This document shows positions 33,576 to 44,153 of a DNA stretch of 64,000 bases, piece after piece. The notes under the pieces are model-generated. The model ran no database searches. It worked only from the letters and a program-made list of their open reading frames with translations, and was not told the origin of the DNA. The number at the start of each line of letters is the position of its first letter. Within the stretch, counting starts at the first letter, position 1. Both the position numbers and the translations under genes were made by a program. This DNA comes from Planosporangium flavigriseum (GTDB lineage: Bacteria; Actinomycetota; Actinomycetes; Mycobacteriales; Micromonosporaceae): positions 1 through 64,000 of the forward strand of contig NZ_JAATVW010000018.1 in the NCBI RefSeq assembly GCF_011947225.1, given 5' to 3'.

Positions 33576-34775
33576 TCAGCCGCTGGTGTGCGAGCCGACC
33601 ATCTGCACGGTGCCGGTACCCTCGATGACCTCTCCGACCTGCCAGGAATCGATCCCGCGGCCGGCAAGGAAGGCGAGGGCGCGGTCGGCGTCCTCCGGCG
33701 CGACGACCGCCAGCATGCCGATCCCCATGTTGAACGTGCTCTCCATCTCCATGTCGTCGATGCGCCCCTTGGTGCGCACCAGCTCGAAGATGGGCTGCGG
33801 GCGCCACGTGGCGCGGTCGACGACCGCGTCGACGTGGTCGGGCAGCACCCGGGCCAGGTTGCCGGGGATGCCGCCACCGGTCACGTGGGCAAGAGCGTGC
33901 ACGTCGCACTCGGTGATCAGGTCCAGGCAGTCCCGCGCGTAGATCCTGGTCGGGGTCAGCAGCTCCTCGCCGAGCGTGCGCTGCTTGCCGAACTCGTCCA
34001 CCACGCTGTCCAGGCGCATCCGGCCGGCGCCCAGGAGGACGTGGCGCACCAGCGAGTAGCCGTTGGAGTGCAGGCCGGAGGAGCGCATCGCGATCACGAC
34101 GTCGCCGACCTCGACCCGGTCGCGGCCCAGGATCTGGTCCTCCTCGACCACGCCGACGCCGGTGCCGGAGATGTCGTACTCGTCCGGTCGCATCACGCCG
34201 GGGTGCTCGGCCGTCTCGCCGCCCAGCAGCGAGCAGCCGGCGTACCGGCAGCCGTCCGCGATGCCCGCGCCGATCTCGGCGACCCGCTCGGGCACGACCT
34301 CGCCGCAGGCGATGTAGTCGAGCAGGAACAGCGGCTCCGCGCCGCACGCGACGAGATCGTCGACGACCATCGCGACGAGGTCGATGCCGACCGTGTCGTG
34401 GATGTCCATCTGCTGGGCGATGACCAGCTTGGTGCCGACGCCGTCCGTGGAGGAGGCGAGGATCGGGTTGCGGTACTTCTTCACGTCCAGGCGGAACAGC
34501 CCGGCGAACCCGCCGATGTCGCCGACCACCTCGGGCCGCCAGGTGCGGTGCACCTTGCCCTTCAGCAGCTCAACCGCCTGCTCGCCGGCGTGGATCGAGA
34601 CCCCCGCGTCGGCGTAGGTGACCGTGCGCCGGCGGCGGCCGTTGCTACCTGCCGACCACAACTGCTTGTCGGCCTTCTTACCCTGCTCGGTCTGTTCGGT
34701 GGTCTGCGCGTTGTCCGCGGCTCCAGGTGCGCCGTTGGCGTTCGCGTTGTTCGTGCGCTCAGTCACGTGCGTCAC
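33576..34775 (-). CDS. purM: phosphoribosylformylglycinamidine cyclo-ligase (AIR synthetase)
   Basis: The start is placed at GTG 34775 (VTHVTERT) just after ggggag; GTG 34766 is possible, and the far upstream part of the frame is not coding. After an unusual 50-residue polar extension, the enzyme core begins at TYADAGVSIHAGEQAVELLK. Typical motifs follow: ILASSTDGVGTKL, LLGGETAEHPG, AMRSSGLHSNGYSLVR and HVTGGGIPGNLARVLP. It makes AIR from FGAM with ATP, step 5 of purine synthesis. purF lies upstream 79 bp away in the same direction, so they are probably one operon. Confidence 0.95.
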   Translation of the reverse strand: MTHVTERTNNANANGAPGAADNAQTTEQTEQGKKADKQLWSAGSNGRRRRTVTYADAGVSIHAGEQAVELLKGKVHRTWRPEVVGDIGGFAGLFRLDVKKYRNPILASSTDGVGTKLVIAQQMDIHDTVGIDLVAMVVDDLVACGAEPLFLLDYIACGEVVPERVAEIGAGIADGCRYAGCSLLGGETAEHPGVMRPDEYDISGTGVGVVEEDQILGRDRVEVGDVVIAMRSSGLHSNGYSLVRHVLLGAGRMRLDSVVDEFGKQRTLGEELLTPTRIYARDCLDLITECDVHALAHVTGGGIPGNLARVLPDHVDAVVDRATWRPQPIFELVRTKGRIDDMEMESTFNMGIGMLAVVAPEDADRALAFLAGRGIDSWQVGEVIEGTGTVQMVGSHTSG

Positions 34776-34854
34776 TTTCTCCCCATATGCGTCGCGGCTG
34801 CTGCCGCGATGACCGCCGGATCGATCAGCTCGAACCCGCCGGAAAACCCTTGCG

Positions 34855-36495
34855 TCACGGACGCAACAGAGCGTCTGCGCCGCCGGGACTGGTGGCCACG
34901 CGCTCGTTGCCGCCGGCTGACTCACCCGTACCGGTGCGCCGGCTGTTCTCGCCCGCGTGCGACGAGTCCGACCCACGCCGCTTGCTGGCGTGACCGCCGG
35001 TGTTCGCCGCCGTCTTGGCCAGCCCTTCCAGTACGTGCTTGCCGATGACGTTGTCAGCGGGCAGGTCGATGGGGTACTCCCCGTCGAAACACGCCCGGCA
35101 CAGTCGAGTCTTGGGCTGCTCGGTCGCCGCGATCAAGCCGGGCAACGAGACGTACCCCAGTGAGTCGGCGCCGATCGAGCGCCGGATCCCATCGGTGTCC
35201 AGGCCGTTCGCCAGCAACTCCGCCTTCGTGGCGAAGTCGATGCCGTAGAAGCACGGCCACTTGACCGGCGGGGACGAAATGCGGACGTGCACCTCGACAG
35301 CGCCCGCCTCGCGGAGCATGCGGATGATCGCCCGCTGGGTGTTGCCCCGCACGATGGAGTCGTCGACGACGACGATCCGCTTGCCGCGGACGTTGTCGCG
35401 GAGCGGGTTGAGCTTGAGCCGGATGCCCAGCTGGCGGATCGTCTGGGACGGCTGGATGAAGGTACGACCGACGTACGCGTTCTTGACCAGACCAGCCCCG
35501 TACGGGATACCGGACTCCTCGGCGTAGCCGATCGCGGCCGGGGTGCCCGACTCGGGTACCGGAATCACGAGGTCGGCCTCGACCGGGTGCTCGCGCGCCA
35601 GCGCCCGCCCGATGGCTACCCGGCCGGCGTAGATGTTGCGGCCGCTGATCGTGCTGTCCGGCCGGGCCAGGTACACGTACTCGAACAGGCAGCCCTTGGG
35701 CTCGGGCGCGGCGAACCGGCTGGAGCGCAGCCCGTGCTCGTCGATCGCCAGCAGCTCGCCCGGCTCGATCTCGCGGACCACGCTGGCACCGACCATGTCG
35801 AGGGCGGCGGTCTCGCTCGCGACCACCCAGCCCCGCTCCAGCCGGCCAAGCACCAGCGGCCGCACCCCCTGCGGGTCGCGGGCCGCGTACAACGTGTCCT
35901 CGTCCATGAAGACGAAGCTGAAGGCGCCCCGCAGCGTCGGGAGCACCTCGAGCGCCGCGGCCTCGACCGAGAGATCCGGACGGGCGGCGAGCAGCGCCGT
36001 GACGAGCGCGGTGTCCGAGGTCGTCGTGGCGTCACCGACGCCCAGTTCGGCCACCCGTCGGGCAAGTTCAGCCGTGTTGACCAGGTTGCCGTTGTGGGCG
36101 AGCGCGATCGTCGTAGCCGCCGGGCCGTCGTCGCCCGAGGTGCCGCGCGGCGTGGTCGCGCGCAGCGTCGGCTGGGCGTTTTCCCAGTTGGAAGCGCCGG
36201 TCGTGGAGTAGCGCGCGTGGCCGATGGCGATGTGGCCGCGCAGGCTCGCCAACGTCGACTCGTCGAAGACCTGCGCCACCAGGCCGAGGTCCTTGTAGAC
36301 CACGACGCTGGACCCGTCGGAGACGGCGATACCGGCCGCCTCCTGCCCTCGGTGCTGCAACGCGTACAGCCCGAAGTAGGTCAGCTTGGCGACCTCTTCG
36401 CCGGGTGCCCAGACGCCAAAGACGCCACATGCGTCCTGGGGTCCAGGTTGTTGAGGATCGAGCTCATGAGTAAGCCGACCGTCACCTCGGGGCAC
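34855..36495 (-). CDS. purF: amidophosphoribosyltransferase
   Basis: The start is GTG 36495, preceded by aggag at 6 bases. The propeptide would end before the nucleophile Cys23 (DACGVFGVW). Glutaminase motifs include LYALQHRGQEAAGIA and HNGNLVNTAEL. The phosphoribosyltransferase half has the PRPP loop VVVDDSIVRGNTQR, and cysteines for the FeS cluster type are seen (CLFEYVYL, KWPCFYGID, CRACFDGEYP). The C-terminal 60 residues are a polar Ser/Gly-rich extension. It catalyses the first committed step of purine synthesis. The sterol-carrier-like gene lies upstream and purM downstream. Confidence 0.95.
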   Translation of the reverse strand: MPRGDGRLTHELDPQQPGPQDACGVFGVWAPGEEVAKLTYFGLYALQHRGQEAAGIAVSDGSSVVVYKDLGLVAQVFDESTLASLRGHIAIGHARYSTTGASNWENAQPTLRATTPRGTSGDDGPAATTIALAHNGNLVNTAELARRVAELGVGDATTTSDTALVTALLAARPDLSVEAAALEVLPTLRGAFSFVFMDEDTLYAARDPQGVRPLVLGRLERGWVVASETAALDMVGASVVREIEPGELLAIDEHGLRSSRFAAPEPKGCLFEYVYLARPDSTISGRNIYAGRVAIGRALAREHPVEADLVIPVPESGTPAAIGYAEESGIPYGAGLVKNAYVGRTFIQPSQTIRQLGIRLKLNPLRDNVRGKRIVVVDDSIVRGNTQRAIIRMLREAGAVEVHVRISSPPVKWPCFYGIDFATKAELLANGLDTDGIRRSIGADSLGYVSLPGLIAATEQPKTRLCRACFDGEYPIDLPADNVIGKHVLEGLAKTAANTGGHASKRRGSDSSHAGENSRRTGTGESAGGNERVATSPGGADALLRP

Positions 36496-36650
36496 TGTCG
36501 CTCCTGATAAGTCGCCGTGGGCGTCGGGCACGTTAACGCCACGCGCAGGGTGGTCGTCGTCGCGGCACCCAGTGTACGTGAGTTCCATACCGCAACCCAC
36601 AGCCACAATTCGGACGCCAGCTGTAGGGCTGGATCTAGCGAGGACAGTCG

Positions 36651-37004
36651 CTAGAGTGGGAGGAATGGCGATAAATCAGCGCGAATACCGCTGGCCCTGA
36701 CGCGACCAGCGGCGATCGCGTCGTCCCAGGCGGTGCGACCCGTGGCCAACTCAAGCCAGGTGGGCGGGTCCATTTCCACCACATTGGGTGGAGTTCCCCT
36801 GGTGTGGCGAGGACCACCTACGCACTGAATCGCTCCATACGGCGGAACCCGGACCTCCACCGAACGACCGGGCGCGTTAGCCGCAAGCACCGACAAGGTC
36901 ATCCGCACGGCGTCGCGCATTGTCGCCCGGTCTGGAGTACGGCCATTCGCCAGCGCATTTAAGACAGTTGAGACAGCCTGGTAATACGGTGGCTCTTCGG
37001 ACAC
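36651..37004 (-). CDS. sterol-carrier-family protein (short form)
   Basis: At least 117 residues from GTG 37004 (MSEEPPYYQAV); upstream in-frame sequence to about 37080 is protein-like, and TTG near 37078 is a possible longer start. The C-terminal half has the conserved RSVEVRVPPYGAIQC, GPRHTRGTPPNVVEMDP and WLELATGRTAWDDAIAAGRV, the signature of the small sterol carrier (SCP2-like) proteins that sit next to purF in actinomycetes. Function is unknown; the fold binds hydrophobic ligands. It is 155 bp upstream of purF on the same strand and probably in its operon. Confidence 0.75.
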   Translation of the reverse strand: MSEEPPYYQAVSTVLNALANGRTPDRATMRDAVRMTLSVLAANAPGRSVEVRVPPYGAIQCVGGPRHTRGTPPNVVEMDPPTWLELATGRTAWDDAIAAGRVRASGIRADLSPFLPL

Positions 37005-37191
37005 GTCGGGACGATACGGCCGGACGTGGAAGATGGCAACACTAGCCTGCCTTTCGCGCGGGCGTATGGACAAGGCATAGTTTGCTGCGGTGCAGCACGC
37101 TACGGAAACGCCGCCCGATGCACGCAGTCGCAGGCGACGGGGAAGGGCTCGAATGAGGTTCCGCCGGGTAATGAACCGGAGGGCTGACGGC

Positions 37192-39216
37192 GTGACGACA
37201 CACCGGAGAGCACTCGCAGGGATCGGCGTGGCGGCCGTGGCCGTCCTCGGATCGTTAGTTGTCGCGGGGCCCGCGCACGCCGCCCCCAGCACCGTCGGGG
37301 TAACGGTCAACGGACAACTCGCACCGTTCAACCCCGGCGATACGCAGCGGTTGAACATCACGATCAACTACGAGCCCGACTCCACTATCTCGGGCGCGCC
37401 CCAGGTGAAGGTCGAGATCTCGGGACTCAGCAACTTCACCGCCAGCGCCCCGTCTGGATGCAACAGCGGCAACGGCTCGTCGTGCACGATCAACTTCAGC
37501 TCGAACGGCAAGCAGTCCAGAGACATCAGCTTCAGCATCAAGGCGAACAGCAACGCCGAACCCGGCCAGTCGAAGACCGACAACGCCAAGGTCACGGCGA
37601 GCGAGTTCACTGGATTGCTCGGCGCCACCCCCACGGGCGTCAGCCGCTCGGACACGTTCAACGCCACCGTGAACGGCCCGCAGCCCACCCAGGTGCCGAC
37701 CGTGGCTCAGGTCAGCGGCACGGTCAAGGACTCCACCACCGGCCAGCCCGTCAAGAGCGCGATCGTGATGCTGGTCGACAGCGGCGGCGGGTGTGGCCAG
37801 GGCAAGTGCCAGACCGGCACCGACAACCAGGGCAACTTCAAGTTCGCGCCCAAGCCGGGGCAGCCGATCGCTCCCGGCACGCTGCAGATCGGCGTGACCA
37901 AAGACGGGTACGACAACCTGGTCCGCACCGTCGACGCGCAGGCCGGCCAGTCGGTCAGCGTTCAGTTCGCGCTCAAGCCCGTCGCCGCCGCGAGCGCCTC
38001 GGCCTCGGCGGAGGCGCTGCCCAGCGTGGAGGCGTCCGCGCCCAGCGCCGAAGCGACGACTCAGGCCGCCGCCGCGCCCGGCGCCAAGGCGTCCTCCAAC
38101 TCGGGCCTCAGCGCATTCTCGTGGATCATCCTCGCCCTGGCCATCCTGCTGGTGCTGGCGGGTGTGGGCGTGTTCGTCATGATGTTCATCAACCGCCGCA
38201 AGCGCGACGCTGAGGACGGCGGCGAGAACGGCACGCCGGCGGCAGGCCCCGGCGACGGGCTGACGGCGCCGGGTGGCGGCGTGTACGGCGCTGGCGACCC
38301 CACGATGGTCGGCGCAGCCGGTGGGCCGCACGCGATGGCCATGCCCCGCGCTTCGGACGCCACCGCGATCATCCAGCCGGTGCGCCCGGAAGACGAGTTC
38401 CCCGACCCGTACGCCGCCCCGTACCCGACGAACATGCCCGGGTACCCGCCGGTGGGCAACCAGTACGGCGCCGGCGGCTACGGTGGCGACGCGACCCAGG
38501 TCGGCGGATACCAGGCCGGCGGTTACGACCCGAACGCGCAGCAGCAGGACTACAACGGGGCGCCGACGGCCATGTACGGCAACGGGTACGGCGCTCCGGC
38601 CGGCTACGGCGGTGAGCAGGCGTACGGCGGACAGCCCGGCTACGGTGGCGAACCCGGTTACGGCGGCGAGCAGCCCTACGGTGGCCAGCCCGGTTACGGC
38701 GGCGAGCAGCCCTACGGTGGCCAGCCCGGCTACGGCGGCGAGCAGCCCTACGGTGGCCAGCCCGGCTACGGCGGCGAGCAGCCCTACGGCGCCCCCGGTG
38801 GCCAGGCCCACGGATACAACCAGTCGACCCAGCAGTGGAACGGCGAGGAATACCCGGCGACCGGGGCGCACTCGCCGCAGGGCGGCTACGACCAGCAGCA
38901 CGGTGCGTACGGCCAGCAGCAGGGCGGCTACGACCAGCAGCAGGGGGCGTACGGCCAGCAGCAGGGTTACGGCCAGCAGCAGGGTTACGGCCAGCAGCAG
39001 GGTTATGGCCAGCAGCAGGGCGGCTCCGAGCCCCACGCTGGATACGACCAGCGCGGCGGTTACGAGCAGGGCGGTGGTTACGACGCCGCCGGGTACCCGC
39101 CGCCGCAGGACCCGTACTACCAGGAAGAGCCGCCGGCGCCGGCACAGCCGGGCGCGGGCCGGCGCGGTGCCCAGCAGGGGGGCCGCGGCCAGCAACTGAA
39201 CTGGCTCGACGACTGA
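37192..39216 (+). CDS. surface protein: signal peptide, CNA-like domains, TM helix, Gly/Tyr/Gln-rich tail
   Basis: GTG 37192, with ggagg 9 bases before, gives a clean signal peptide ([20 protein letters not shown], cleavage after AHA); ATG 37153 is an alternative. Residues about 30-170 form a beta-rich outer domain. Residues about 175-265 are a carboxypeptidase-regulatory-like domain ([32 protein letters not shown]). An Ala/Ser linker and a transmembrane helix ([20 protein letters not shown], near residue 315) follow. The last 340 residues are cytoplasmic and low-complexity, built of [12 protein letters not shown] and QQQGYG units. Such tails often drive condensation or protein scaffolding. 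The role is unknown; a strong terminator follows. Confidence 0.8.
   Translation: MTTHRRALAGIGVAAVAVLGSLVVAGPAHAAPSTVGVTVNGQLAPFNPGDTQRLNITINYEPDSTISGAPQVKVEISGLSNFTASAPSGCNSGNGSSCTINFSSNGKQSRDISFSIKANSNAEPGQSKTDNAKVTASEFTGLLGATPTGVSRSDTFNATVNGPQPTQVPTVAQVSGTVKDSTTGQPVKSAIVMLVDSGGGCGQGKCQTGTDNQGNFKFAPKPGQPIAPGTLQIGVTKDGYDNLVRTVDAQAGQSVSVQFALKPVAAASASASAEALPSVEASAPSAEATTQAAAAPGAKASSNSGLSAFSWIILALAILLVLAGVGVFVMMFINRRKRDAEDGGENGTPAAGPGDGLTAPGGGVYGAGDPTMVGAAGGPHAMAMPRASDATAIIQPVRPEDEFPDPYAAPYPTNMPGYPPVGNQYGAGGYGGDATQVGGYQAGGYDPNAQQQDYNGAPTAMYGNGYGAPAGYGGEQAYGGQPGYGGEPGYGGEQPYGGQPGYGGEQPYGGQPGYGGEQPYGGQPGYGGEQPYGAPGGQAHGYNQSTQQWNGEEYPATGAHSPQGGYDQQHGAYGQQQGGYDQQQGAYGQQQGYGQQQGYGQQQGYGQQQGGSEPHAGYDQRGGYEQGGGYDAAGYPPPQDPYYQEEPPAPAQPGAGRRGAQQGGRGQQLNWLDD
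38618..39024. repeat. in-gene tandem repeats coding the Gly/Tyr/Gln tail
   Basis: Two blocks lie within the surface-protein gene. At about 38618-38789, a 36-bp unit encoding [12 protein letters not shown] is repeated about four times with few changes. At about 38908-39024, an 18-bp unit encoding YGQQQG is repeated. All lengths keep the frame. Confidence 0.9.
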
Positions 39217-39230
39217 TCCGTCAGTAACGA

Positions 39231-39270
39231 AAACCGGCCACCTTCTGTAATCGCAGAAGGTGGCCGGTTT
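39231..39270 (+). terminator. intrinsic terminator after the surface-protein gene
   Basis: A 16-bp perfect stem (aaaccggccaccttct with its complement, 8-nt loop) is followed by cgtttt. It lies 14 bp after the stop. Confidence 0.92.
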
Positions 39271-39297
39271 CGTTTTGGCAGGGAACCGTTCCCCCGG

Positions 39298-39483
39298 CTA
39301 TACAGCGGTGGCCGCGACGAAGGCGCCGCCCCGCAGTACCGGCACCAGCCGCGACGTCGGATAGGCCGGCGAGCGCCGCCGCCGCGCAGATCGCCGAGCC
39401 GTTCGGAGACGCGAGGACCAGATCAGGTACGACGTGAACGCCAGCACGTCCACGACCCCGAGCACCGCACAGGCGCGACTCAA
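39298..39483 (-). CDS. doubtful small membrane-like ORF
   Basis: A 61-codon frame with TTG start encodes one hydrophobic stretch (VLGVVDVLAFTSYLIW) and a very basic second half ([12 protein letters not shown]). The start lies inside a hairpin that looks like the purL terminator and there is no good ribosome site. It may be chance. Confidence 0.25.
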   Translation of the reverse strand: MSRACAVLGVVDVLAFTSYLIWSSRLRTARRSARRRRSPAYPTSRLVPVLRGGAFVAATAV

Positions 39484-39500
39484 CTCCGCCGCGCCTGTGC
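39467..39500 (-). terminator. hairpin downstream of purL
   Basis: gcacaggcgcg (39467-39477) pairs perfectly with cgcgcctgtgc (39490-39500), loop 12 nt, 65 bp after the purL stop. Confidence 0.6.
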
Positions 39501-39564
39501 TACCCCAGTCGAGCCGGACACCGGCGCCTGGCTGGGCCAGACCGGCTCGGGCACGCCTACCGCG

Positions 39565-42165
39565 TCAGCGAGCCGCGTCGTCGCCGGAGGTGCCCTCCGG
39601 AGCATCCGCGGCGTCCACCGGCTCGCCTGTGTCGGCGGCAACCTGCGCCTCAGCGGCCACTTCGGCCCGGGCGGCCTGGTCGGCCTGCTGCACCACGTCG
39701 CCCTCGGGCTCCTGCGCCGCCTCGTCGGTCGACGCCGCTTCCGCTGTGGCGGTGCCCGTAGCGCCCGCGACGTTCCCGAACAGGGCCGGCAAGGTCGACG
39801 AGGACGCCTCGCGAATCTCGTTCAGCGGGATGCGGAACTGGCCGGTGACCTCAAGGGCCCCGCTGCGACCGTCGACCACACCGATACGGGCGTGGGCCAG
39901 GTTCCGCTCGGTGCACAGAGCCAGGAACGCCTCCTCGCGCCCACGGGGCACGGCGACGAGCGCCCGGCCCGCGGACTCCGAGAACAGCAGGACGAACGGG
40001 TCGACCTCGTCCGGGAACGAGATCGTCGCGCCGAGGTTGTGCCGCAGCGACGCTTCGACCAGGGCCTGCGCGAGACCGCCGTCGGACAGGTCGTGCGCGG
40101 TGCCGAGGTGGCCCTGCTCGGAGGCCGTCGCCAGGACGGACGCGAGCAGCCGCTCGGCGGCGAGGTCGACCATCGGCGGCGTGCCGCCGAGGTGCTCGTG
40201 CGTGACCCAGGCCCACTCGGAGCCGGACAGCTCGGCGCGGGTCTGGCCGAGCAGGATCAGCACGTCACCGTCGGCCGAGAAGCCCATCGGCACCCGCTTG
40301 GCCACGTCTGACATCACCCCGAGGACCCCGACGACCGGGGTGGGGTTGATCGGGGCGGCACCGGTCTGGTTGTAGAAGCTGACGTTGCCGCCGGTGACCG
40401 GGATACCCAGCTCCTGGCAGCCGTCGGCGAGACCGCGTACGGCCTCGGCGAACTGCCACATGACCGTCGGGTCCTCCGGCGAGCCGAAGTTGAGGCAGTC
40501 GGTCACCGCGACCGGGGTCGCACCGGTGACGGCCACGTTGCGGTACGCCTCGGCGAGGGCGAGCTTGGCGCCGTTGTACGGGTCGAGCCGGGCGAACCGG
40601 CCGTTGCCGTCGAGCGACAGCGCGATCCCGAGCCCGCTCTCCTCGTCGATGCGGATGACGCCGGAGTCCTCAGGCTGGGCGAGAACCGTGTTGCCGAGCA
40701 CGTACCGGTCGTACTGCTCGGTCACCCAGGTCTTGTCGCACAGGTTGGGGCTGGCGGCCAGGCGCAGGACGGTCTCGCGCAGTTCGTCGCCGGTCTTCGG
40801 CCGCGGCAGCGTCTCCGCCCGGTCGGCCTGCAGCAGGATCAGGTCGGACGGCTCGCGCATGGGGCGGGCGTAGACCGGCCCGTCGTCGGCCAGCGAGCCC
40901 GGCGGCACGTCGACGACGGTCTCGCCGCGCCAGGTGATGACCAGACGGCCGGAGTCGGTGACCGTGCCGAGCGCGGTCGCCCAGACGCCCCACTTCTGCG
41001 CGACGGCCAGCACGGCGTCGACCTTGGCCGGCTCGACGATCAGGAGCATCCGCTCCTGCGACTCGCTGGCGAGGACCTCGTGCGGCTCCATGGACGGCTC
41101 ACGCAGCGGTACGAGATCAAGGTTGATCTCCATGCCGTTGCCCGCCGCCGCCGCGGTCTCGCTGAGCGCGCAGGTCAGGCCGGCGCCGCCGAGGTCCTGG
41201 ATGCCGACGATGAGCCCGGCGTCGTAGACCTCGAGGCACGCCTCGATGAGGAGCTTCTCCATGAACGGGTCGCCGACCTGGACCGACGGCCGGCGGGTTT
41301 CGCTCCCGGCGTCGAAGGTCGCGCTGGCCAGCACGGATACGCCGCCGATGCCGTCACGTCCGGTCTTCGCACCGAGCAGGATGACGACGTTGCCGTTACC
41401 GGCTGCGGCCTTGTTCTGCAGCCGGTCGACCGGCAGCACGCCGACGCTGAGCGCGTTGACCAGGGGGTTGCCCTGGTAGCAGGGGTCGAAGACGACCTCG
41501 CCGCCGACGTTGGGCAGGCCCAGGCAGTTTCCGTACCCGCCGACGCCCGAGACGACGCCGGGCAGCACCCGCTTGGTGTCGGGGTGATCGGCGGCGCCGA
41601 AGCGGAGCGAGTCCATGACGGCGATCGGGCGGGCGCCCATGGCGAGGATGTCGCGGACGATGCCGCCGACGCCGGTCGCGGCGCCCTGGTGCGGCTCGAC
41701 GAAGCTCGGGTGGTTGTGCGACTCGGCCTTGAACGTGACCGCGAGCTTCTCGGAGATCTGCACGACGCCGGCGTTCTCACCGATGCCGGCGAGCATGGTG
41801 TCCGACTTCGGCGCCTTCTCGCTGAACTGGCGCAGGTGGACCTTGCTCGACTTGTACGAGCAGTGCTCACTCCACATGATCGAGTACATCGCCAGCTCGG
41901 CCTGCGTGGGCCGGCGGCCCAGGATCTGCCTGATCCGGGCGTACTCGTCGTCGCGCAGGCCCAGTTCGAGGAAAGGCTGCTCCTCGTCCGGGGTCGAGGC
42001 GGCGCGCGCCACGGTGTCCGGGCCTTCGCCGTAGTACGGCGCGACGCCGGCGTCGGCCGGAGCGCTCCCAGCCTCGACGGTCGCGGGCGCTTCGGCTTCG
42101 GCGGGCGCGTTGTCCACGCGCTCCGCCGCGGCGGAAGTCTCGTTGGTACGGGGGGTCGCGGTCAT
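39565..42165 (-). CDS. purL: phosphoribosylformylglycinamidine synthase, large subunit
   Basis: An 866-residue protein of the small-type PurL, which works with separate PurQ and PurS. The core starts near residue 65 ([20 protein letters not shown]). Motifs: [56 protein letters not shown] and [16 protein letters not shown]. It makes FGAM from FGAR using ammonia from PurQ. About 60 Ala/Glu-rich residues at the N-terminus and about 60 acidic, Ala-rich residues at the C-terminus exceed the usual length of 740-760. Its start overlaps the purQ stop by 4 bp. Confidence 0.97.
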   Translation of the reverse strand: MTATPRTNETSAAAERVDNAPAEAEAPATVEAGSAPADAGVAPYYGEGPDTVARAASTPDEEQPFLELGLRDDEYARIRQILGRRPTQAELAMYSIMWSEHCSYKSSKVHLRQFSEKAPKSDTMLAGIGENAGVVQISEKLAVTFKAESHNHPSFVEPHQGAATGVGGIVRDILAMGARPIAVMDSLRFGAADHPDTKRVLPGVVSGVGGYGNCLGLPNVGGEVVFDPCYQGNPLVNALSVGVLPVDRLQNKAAAGNGNVVILLGAKTGRDGIGGVSVLASATFDAGSETRRPSVQVGDPFMEKLLIEACLEVYDAGLIVGIQDLGGAGLTCALSETAAAAGNGMEINLDLVPLREPSMEPHEVLASESQERMLLIVEPAKVDAVLAVAQKWGVWATALGTVTDSGRLVITWRGETVVDVPPGSLADDGPVYARPMREPSDLILLQADRAETLPRPKTGDELRETVLRLAASPNLCDKTWVTEQYDRYVLGNTVLAQPEDSGVIRIDEESGLGIALSLDGNGRFARLDPYNGAKLALAEAYRNVAVTGATPVAVTDCLNFGSPEDPTVMWQFAEAVRGLADGCQELGIPVTGGNVSFYNQTGAAPINPTPVVGVLGVMSDVAKRVPMGFSADGDVLILLGQTRAELSGSEWAWVTHEHLGGTPPMVDLAAERLLASVLATASEQGHLGTAHDLSDGGLAQALVEASLRHNLGATISFPDEVDPFVLLFSESAGRALVAVPRGREEAFLALCTERNLAHARIGVVDGRSGALEVTGQFRIPLNEIREASSSTLPALFGNVAGATGTATAEAASTDEAAQEPEGDVVQQADQAARAEVAAEAQVAADTGEPVDAADAPEGTSGDDAAR

Positions 42166-42842
42166 GCGTGCGCTCCGAGGTGTGCGAGCACGGAGGTGAA
42201 AAAGCCCAGGCCGTCGACGGACGGACCGGTCAGCGCCTCAACGGCGTGCTCGGGGTGCGGCATGATGCCGACAACGTTGCCGGCCTCGTTACGAACGGCG
42301 GCGATGTCACGCTGCGAGCCGTTCGGGTTTCCCCGCACGTAGCGGGCGACGATCCGGCCGGAACCCTCGAGCTCGTCAAGGGTACGTCGGTCGGCGACGT
42401 AGCAGCCCTCACCGTTCTTGACCGGGATGAGGATCTCCTGGCCGGCCTGGAAACCAGCGGTCCAGGCGGTGGAGGTCGATTCGACACGCAGCCACTGGTC
42501 ACGGTTGCGGAAGTGCAGGTGCTCGTTGCGGGTGAGGGCGCCGGGCAGCAGGTGCGCCTCGCACAGGATCTGGAAGCCGTTGCAGATGCCGAGCACGGGC
42601 AGCCCGTCACCGGCGGCCTTGATCACCGAGTCCATCACGGCCGAGAACCGGGCGATCGCGCCACAGCGCAGGTAGTCGCCGTAGGAGAACCCGCCGGGCA
42701 GGATCACCGCATCGACGCCATGCAGATCGGCGTCGGCGTGCCAAAGCGCGACCGGCTCGGCACCGGCCAGCCGGACGGCCCGCTGAGCATCGCGGTCGTC
42801 GAGCGAGCCGGGGAACGTGACAACGCCGATGCGCATGCTCAC
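42162..42842 (-). CDS. purQ: phosphoribosylformylglycinamidine synthase, glutaminase subunit
   Basis: A 226-residue class I amidotransferase. GTG 42842 overlaps the purS stop (GTGA); ATG 42836 lies two codons later. Motifs: [20 protein letters not shown], nucleophile Cys in [12 protein letters not shown], and His/Glu in [11 protein letters not shown]. It releases ammonia from glutamine for PurL. It is the second gene of purS-purQ-purL, with both joints overlapping by 4 bp. Confidence 0.97.
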   Translation of the reverse strand: MSMRIGVVTFPGSLDDRDAQRAVRLAGAEPVALWHADADLHGVDAVILPGGFSYGDYLRCGAIARFSAVMDSVIKAAGDGLPVLGICNGFQILCEAHLLPGALTRNEHLHFRNRDQWLRVESTSTAWTAGFQAGQEILIPVKNGEGCYVADRRTLDELEGSGRIVARYVRGNPNGSQRDIAAVRNEAGNVVGIMPHPEHAVEALTGPSVDGLGFFTSVLAHLGAHA

Positions 42843-43093
42843 TGATCCGCCTCTTCGAGCTCCTCCACGCGGAGCGTAAAGTCCTCGATCACCGGATTGG
42901 CCAGCAACTTGTCCGCGATCTCGCGCGCCCGGTCGAGGTCAGCCTCGCCGTCGAACTCGATCTCGATGTGCTTACCAATGCGGACTGAACGCACATTCCC
43001 GATGCCAAGCTGCGGCAAGGCACCGGCAACGGCCTGACCCTGTGGGTCGAGGATCTCGGGTTTGAGCATGACGTCCACCACGACGCGGGCCAC
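42839..43093 (-). CDS. purS: phosphoribosylformylglycinamidine synthase subunit PurS
   Basis: An 84-residue protein ([40 protein letters not shown]). PurS bridges PurL and PurQ in the FGAM synthase complex. It is the first gene of the purSQL operon; the promoter must lie in 43094-43200. Confidence 0.96.
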   Translation of the reverse strand: MARVVVDVMLKPEILDPQGQAVAGALPQLGIGNVRSVRIGKHIEIEFDGEADLDRAREIADKLLANPVIEDFTLRVEELEEADQ

Positions 43094-43464
43094 GAAGCAC
43101 TCCTGACTATCGGCGCAGGCGCCCCAGCGTACCCGTTACACAGCAAACTCCGGCCGCCGCCCGATCGGGCCCAGCATCTGGACAGCCGTGGGCTCCGGGG
43201 CGGTGTGCGCGCCGCCATCCGGCTTACACCACGCCTCGATTCCGGGCGCATCGAACACCACCGCCGAACGCCGCCGTCACCGTAAACAATCGATCTTAAT
43301 CGACCCTTATCGATACCCTAGTGCTATCCACATTTGGGTTTACGAATATTTCACACAGCTTCTCCGAGGGCTAACGTCCGCGTTGACCGGCAGAAATAGC
43401 TGCTGATCGATACATGGACTGGCGGACCGGAAGACCCCGGCACCGTCCCCGGAAGGAGCTTGAG
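43094..43464. other. divergent intergenic region between purS and the protease gene
   Basis: No gene is supported. Bases about 43280-43400 are much more AT-rich than the surroundings (cgatcttaatcgacccttat, tacgaatatttcacac), with two cgat-type direct repeats. They probably contain the protease promoter. Confidence 0.5.
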
Positions 43465-44142
43465 ATGCGCACCCGACTCGCACTGGCGACGCTCGGCGCC
43501 GCAGCCGTCGCCGTGATCGCCCCCGCCCCCGCCCCGGCCCAGGCAAGCGAGATCACGACGTACATCATCGGCGGCAGTACGGTCTCGTCCGCCCCCTGGT
43601 CGGCCCAGGTTTACGCCAACGGCAGATTCACCTGCTCCGGCACGATCATCGCGGCCCGGTGGGTGCTCACCGCCCGCCACTGCCTGTCCCCGAGCATGTC
43701 GGTCCGCGTCGGCAACGTACGACTCGGATCAGGTACCGCCGCCACGGTGACCAACACCTATGCGCAGAACGACCTCGCGCTGCTCGCGCTCGGCACCTCG
43801 ATCAGCACCTCGTACTCGCCGCTGGCCAGCAGCGACCCGCCCGTCGGCGCGAACAACAGCATCTACGGCTGGGGCATGACCTGCTACAGCGGCTGCTCGC
43901 CGTCGACCCAGTTGAAGACCGCGACGGTACGGGTGACCGGGTTCACCAGCGACGCGTACGGCGGCCGGGCGATCAGAAGCACCAGAGTCAACGGCAACGC
44001 GTGGAAGGGCGACTCCGGCGGTCCGCAGTACCACAACGGCCTGCAGGTCGGGGTGGCCTCCACGGCCGACGGGTCGGCCACCCAGAACTACGGCAGCGTC
44101 GCGGCGAACCGCAGTTGGATCCGCTCGGTGAGTGGGGTCTAG
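43465..44142 (+). CDS. secreted trypsin-like serine protease (S1)
   Basis: The start is ATG 43465 with aaggagc upstream. The 225-residue protein has a signal peptide (RTRLALATLGAAAVAVIAPA). The mature chain begins near IIGGSTVSSAPWS, the usual activation site sequence. The catalytic triad is visible: His in LTARHCLS, Asp in QNDLALLAL and Ser in KGDSGGPQ. Cys pairs fit two or three disulfides. The S1 pocket residue six before the catalytic Ser is part of VNGNAWKGDSGG, not Asp, so trypsin-like Lys/Arg preference is doubtful. It is convergent with purB across a perfect hairpin. Confidence 0.9.
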   Translation: MRTRLALATLGAAAVAVIAPAPAPAQASEITTYIIGGSTVSSAPWSAQVYANGRFTCSGTIIAARWVLTARHCLSPSMSVRVGNVRLGSGTAATVTNTYAQNDLALLALGTSISTSYSPLASSDPPVGANNSIYGWGMTCYSGCSPSTQLKTATVRVTGFTSDAYGGRAIRSTRVNGNAWKGDSGGPQYHNGLQVGVASTADGSATQNYGSVAANRSWIRSVSGV

Positions 44143-44153
44143 ACCACTTTTGC

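Noticed and set aside
37255..39195. 646-codon minus-strand frame opposite the surface-protein gene
   Set aside because: Long antisense frame due to high GC and repeats; the plus strand has signal peptide, domains and terminator.
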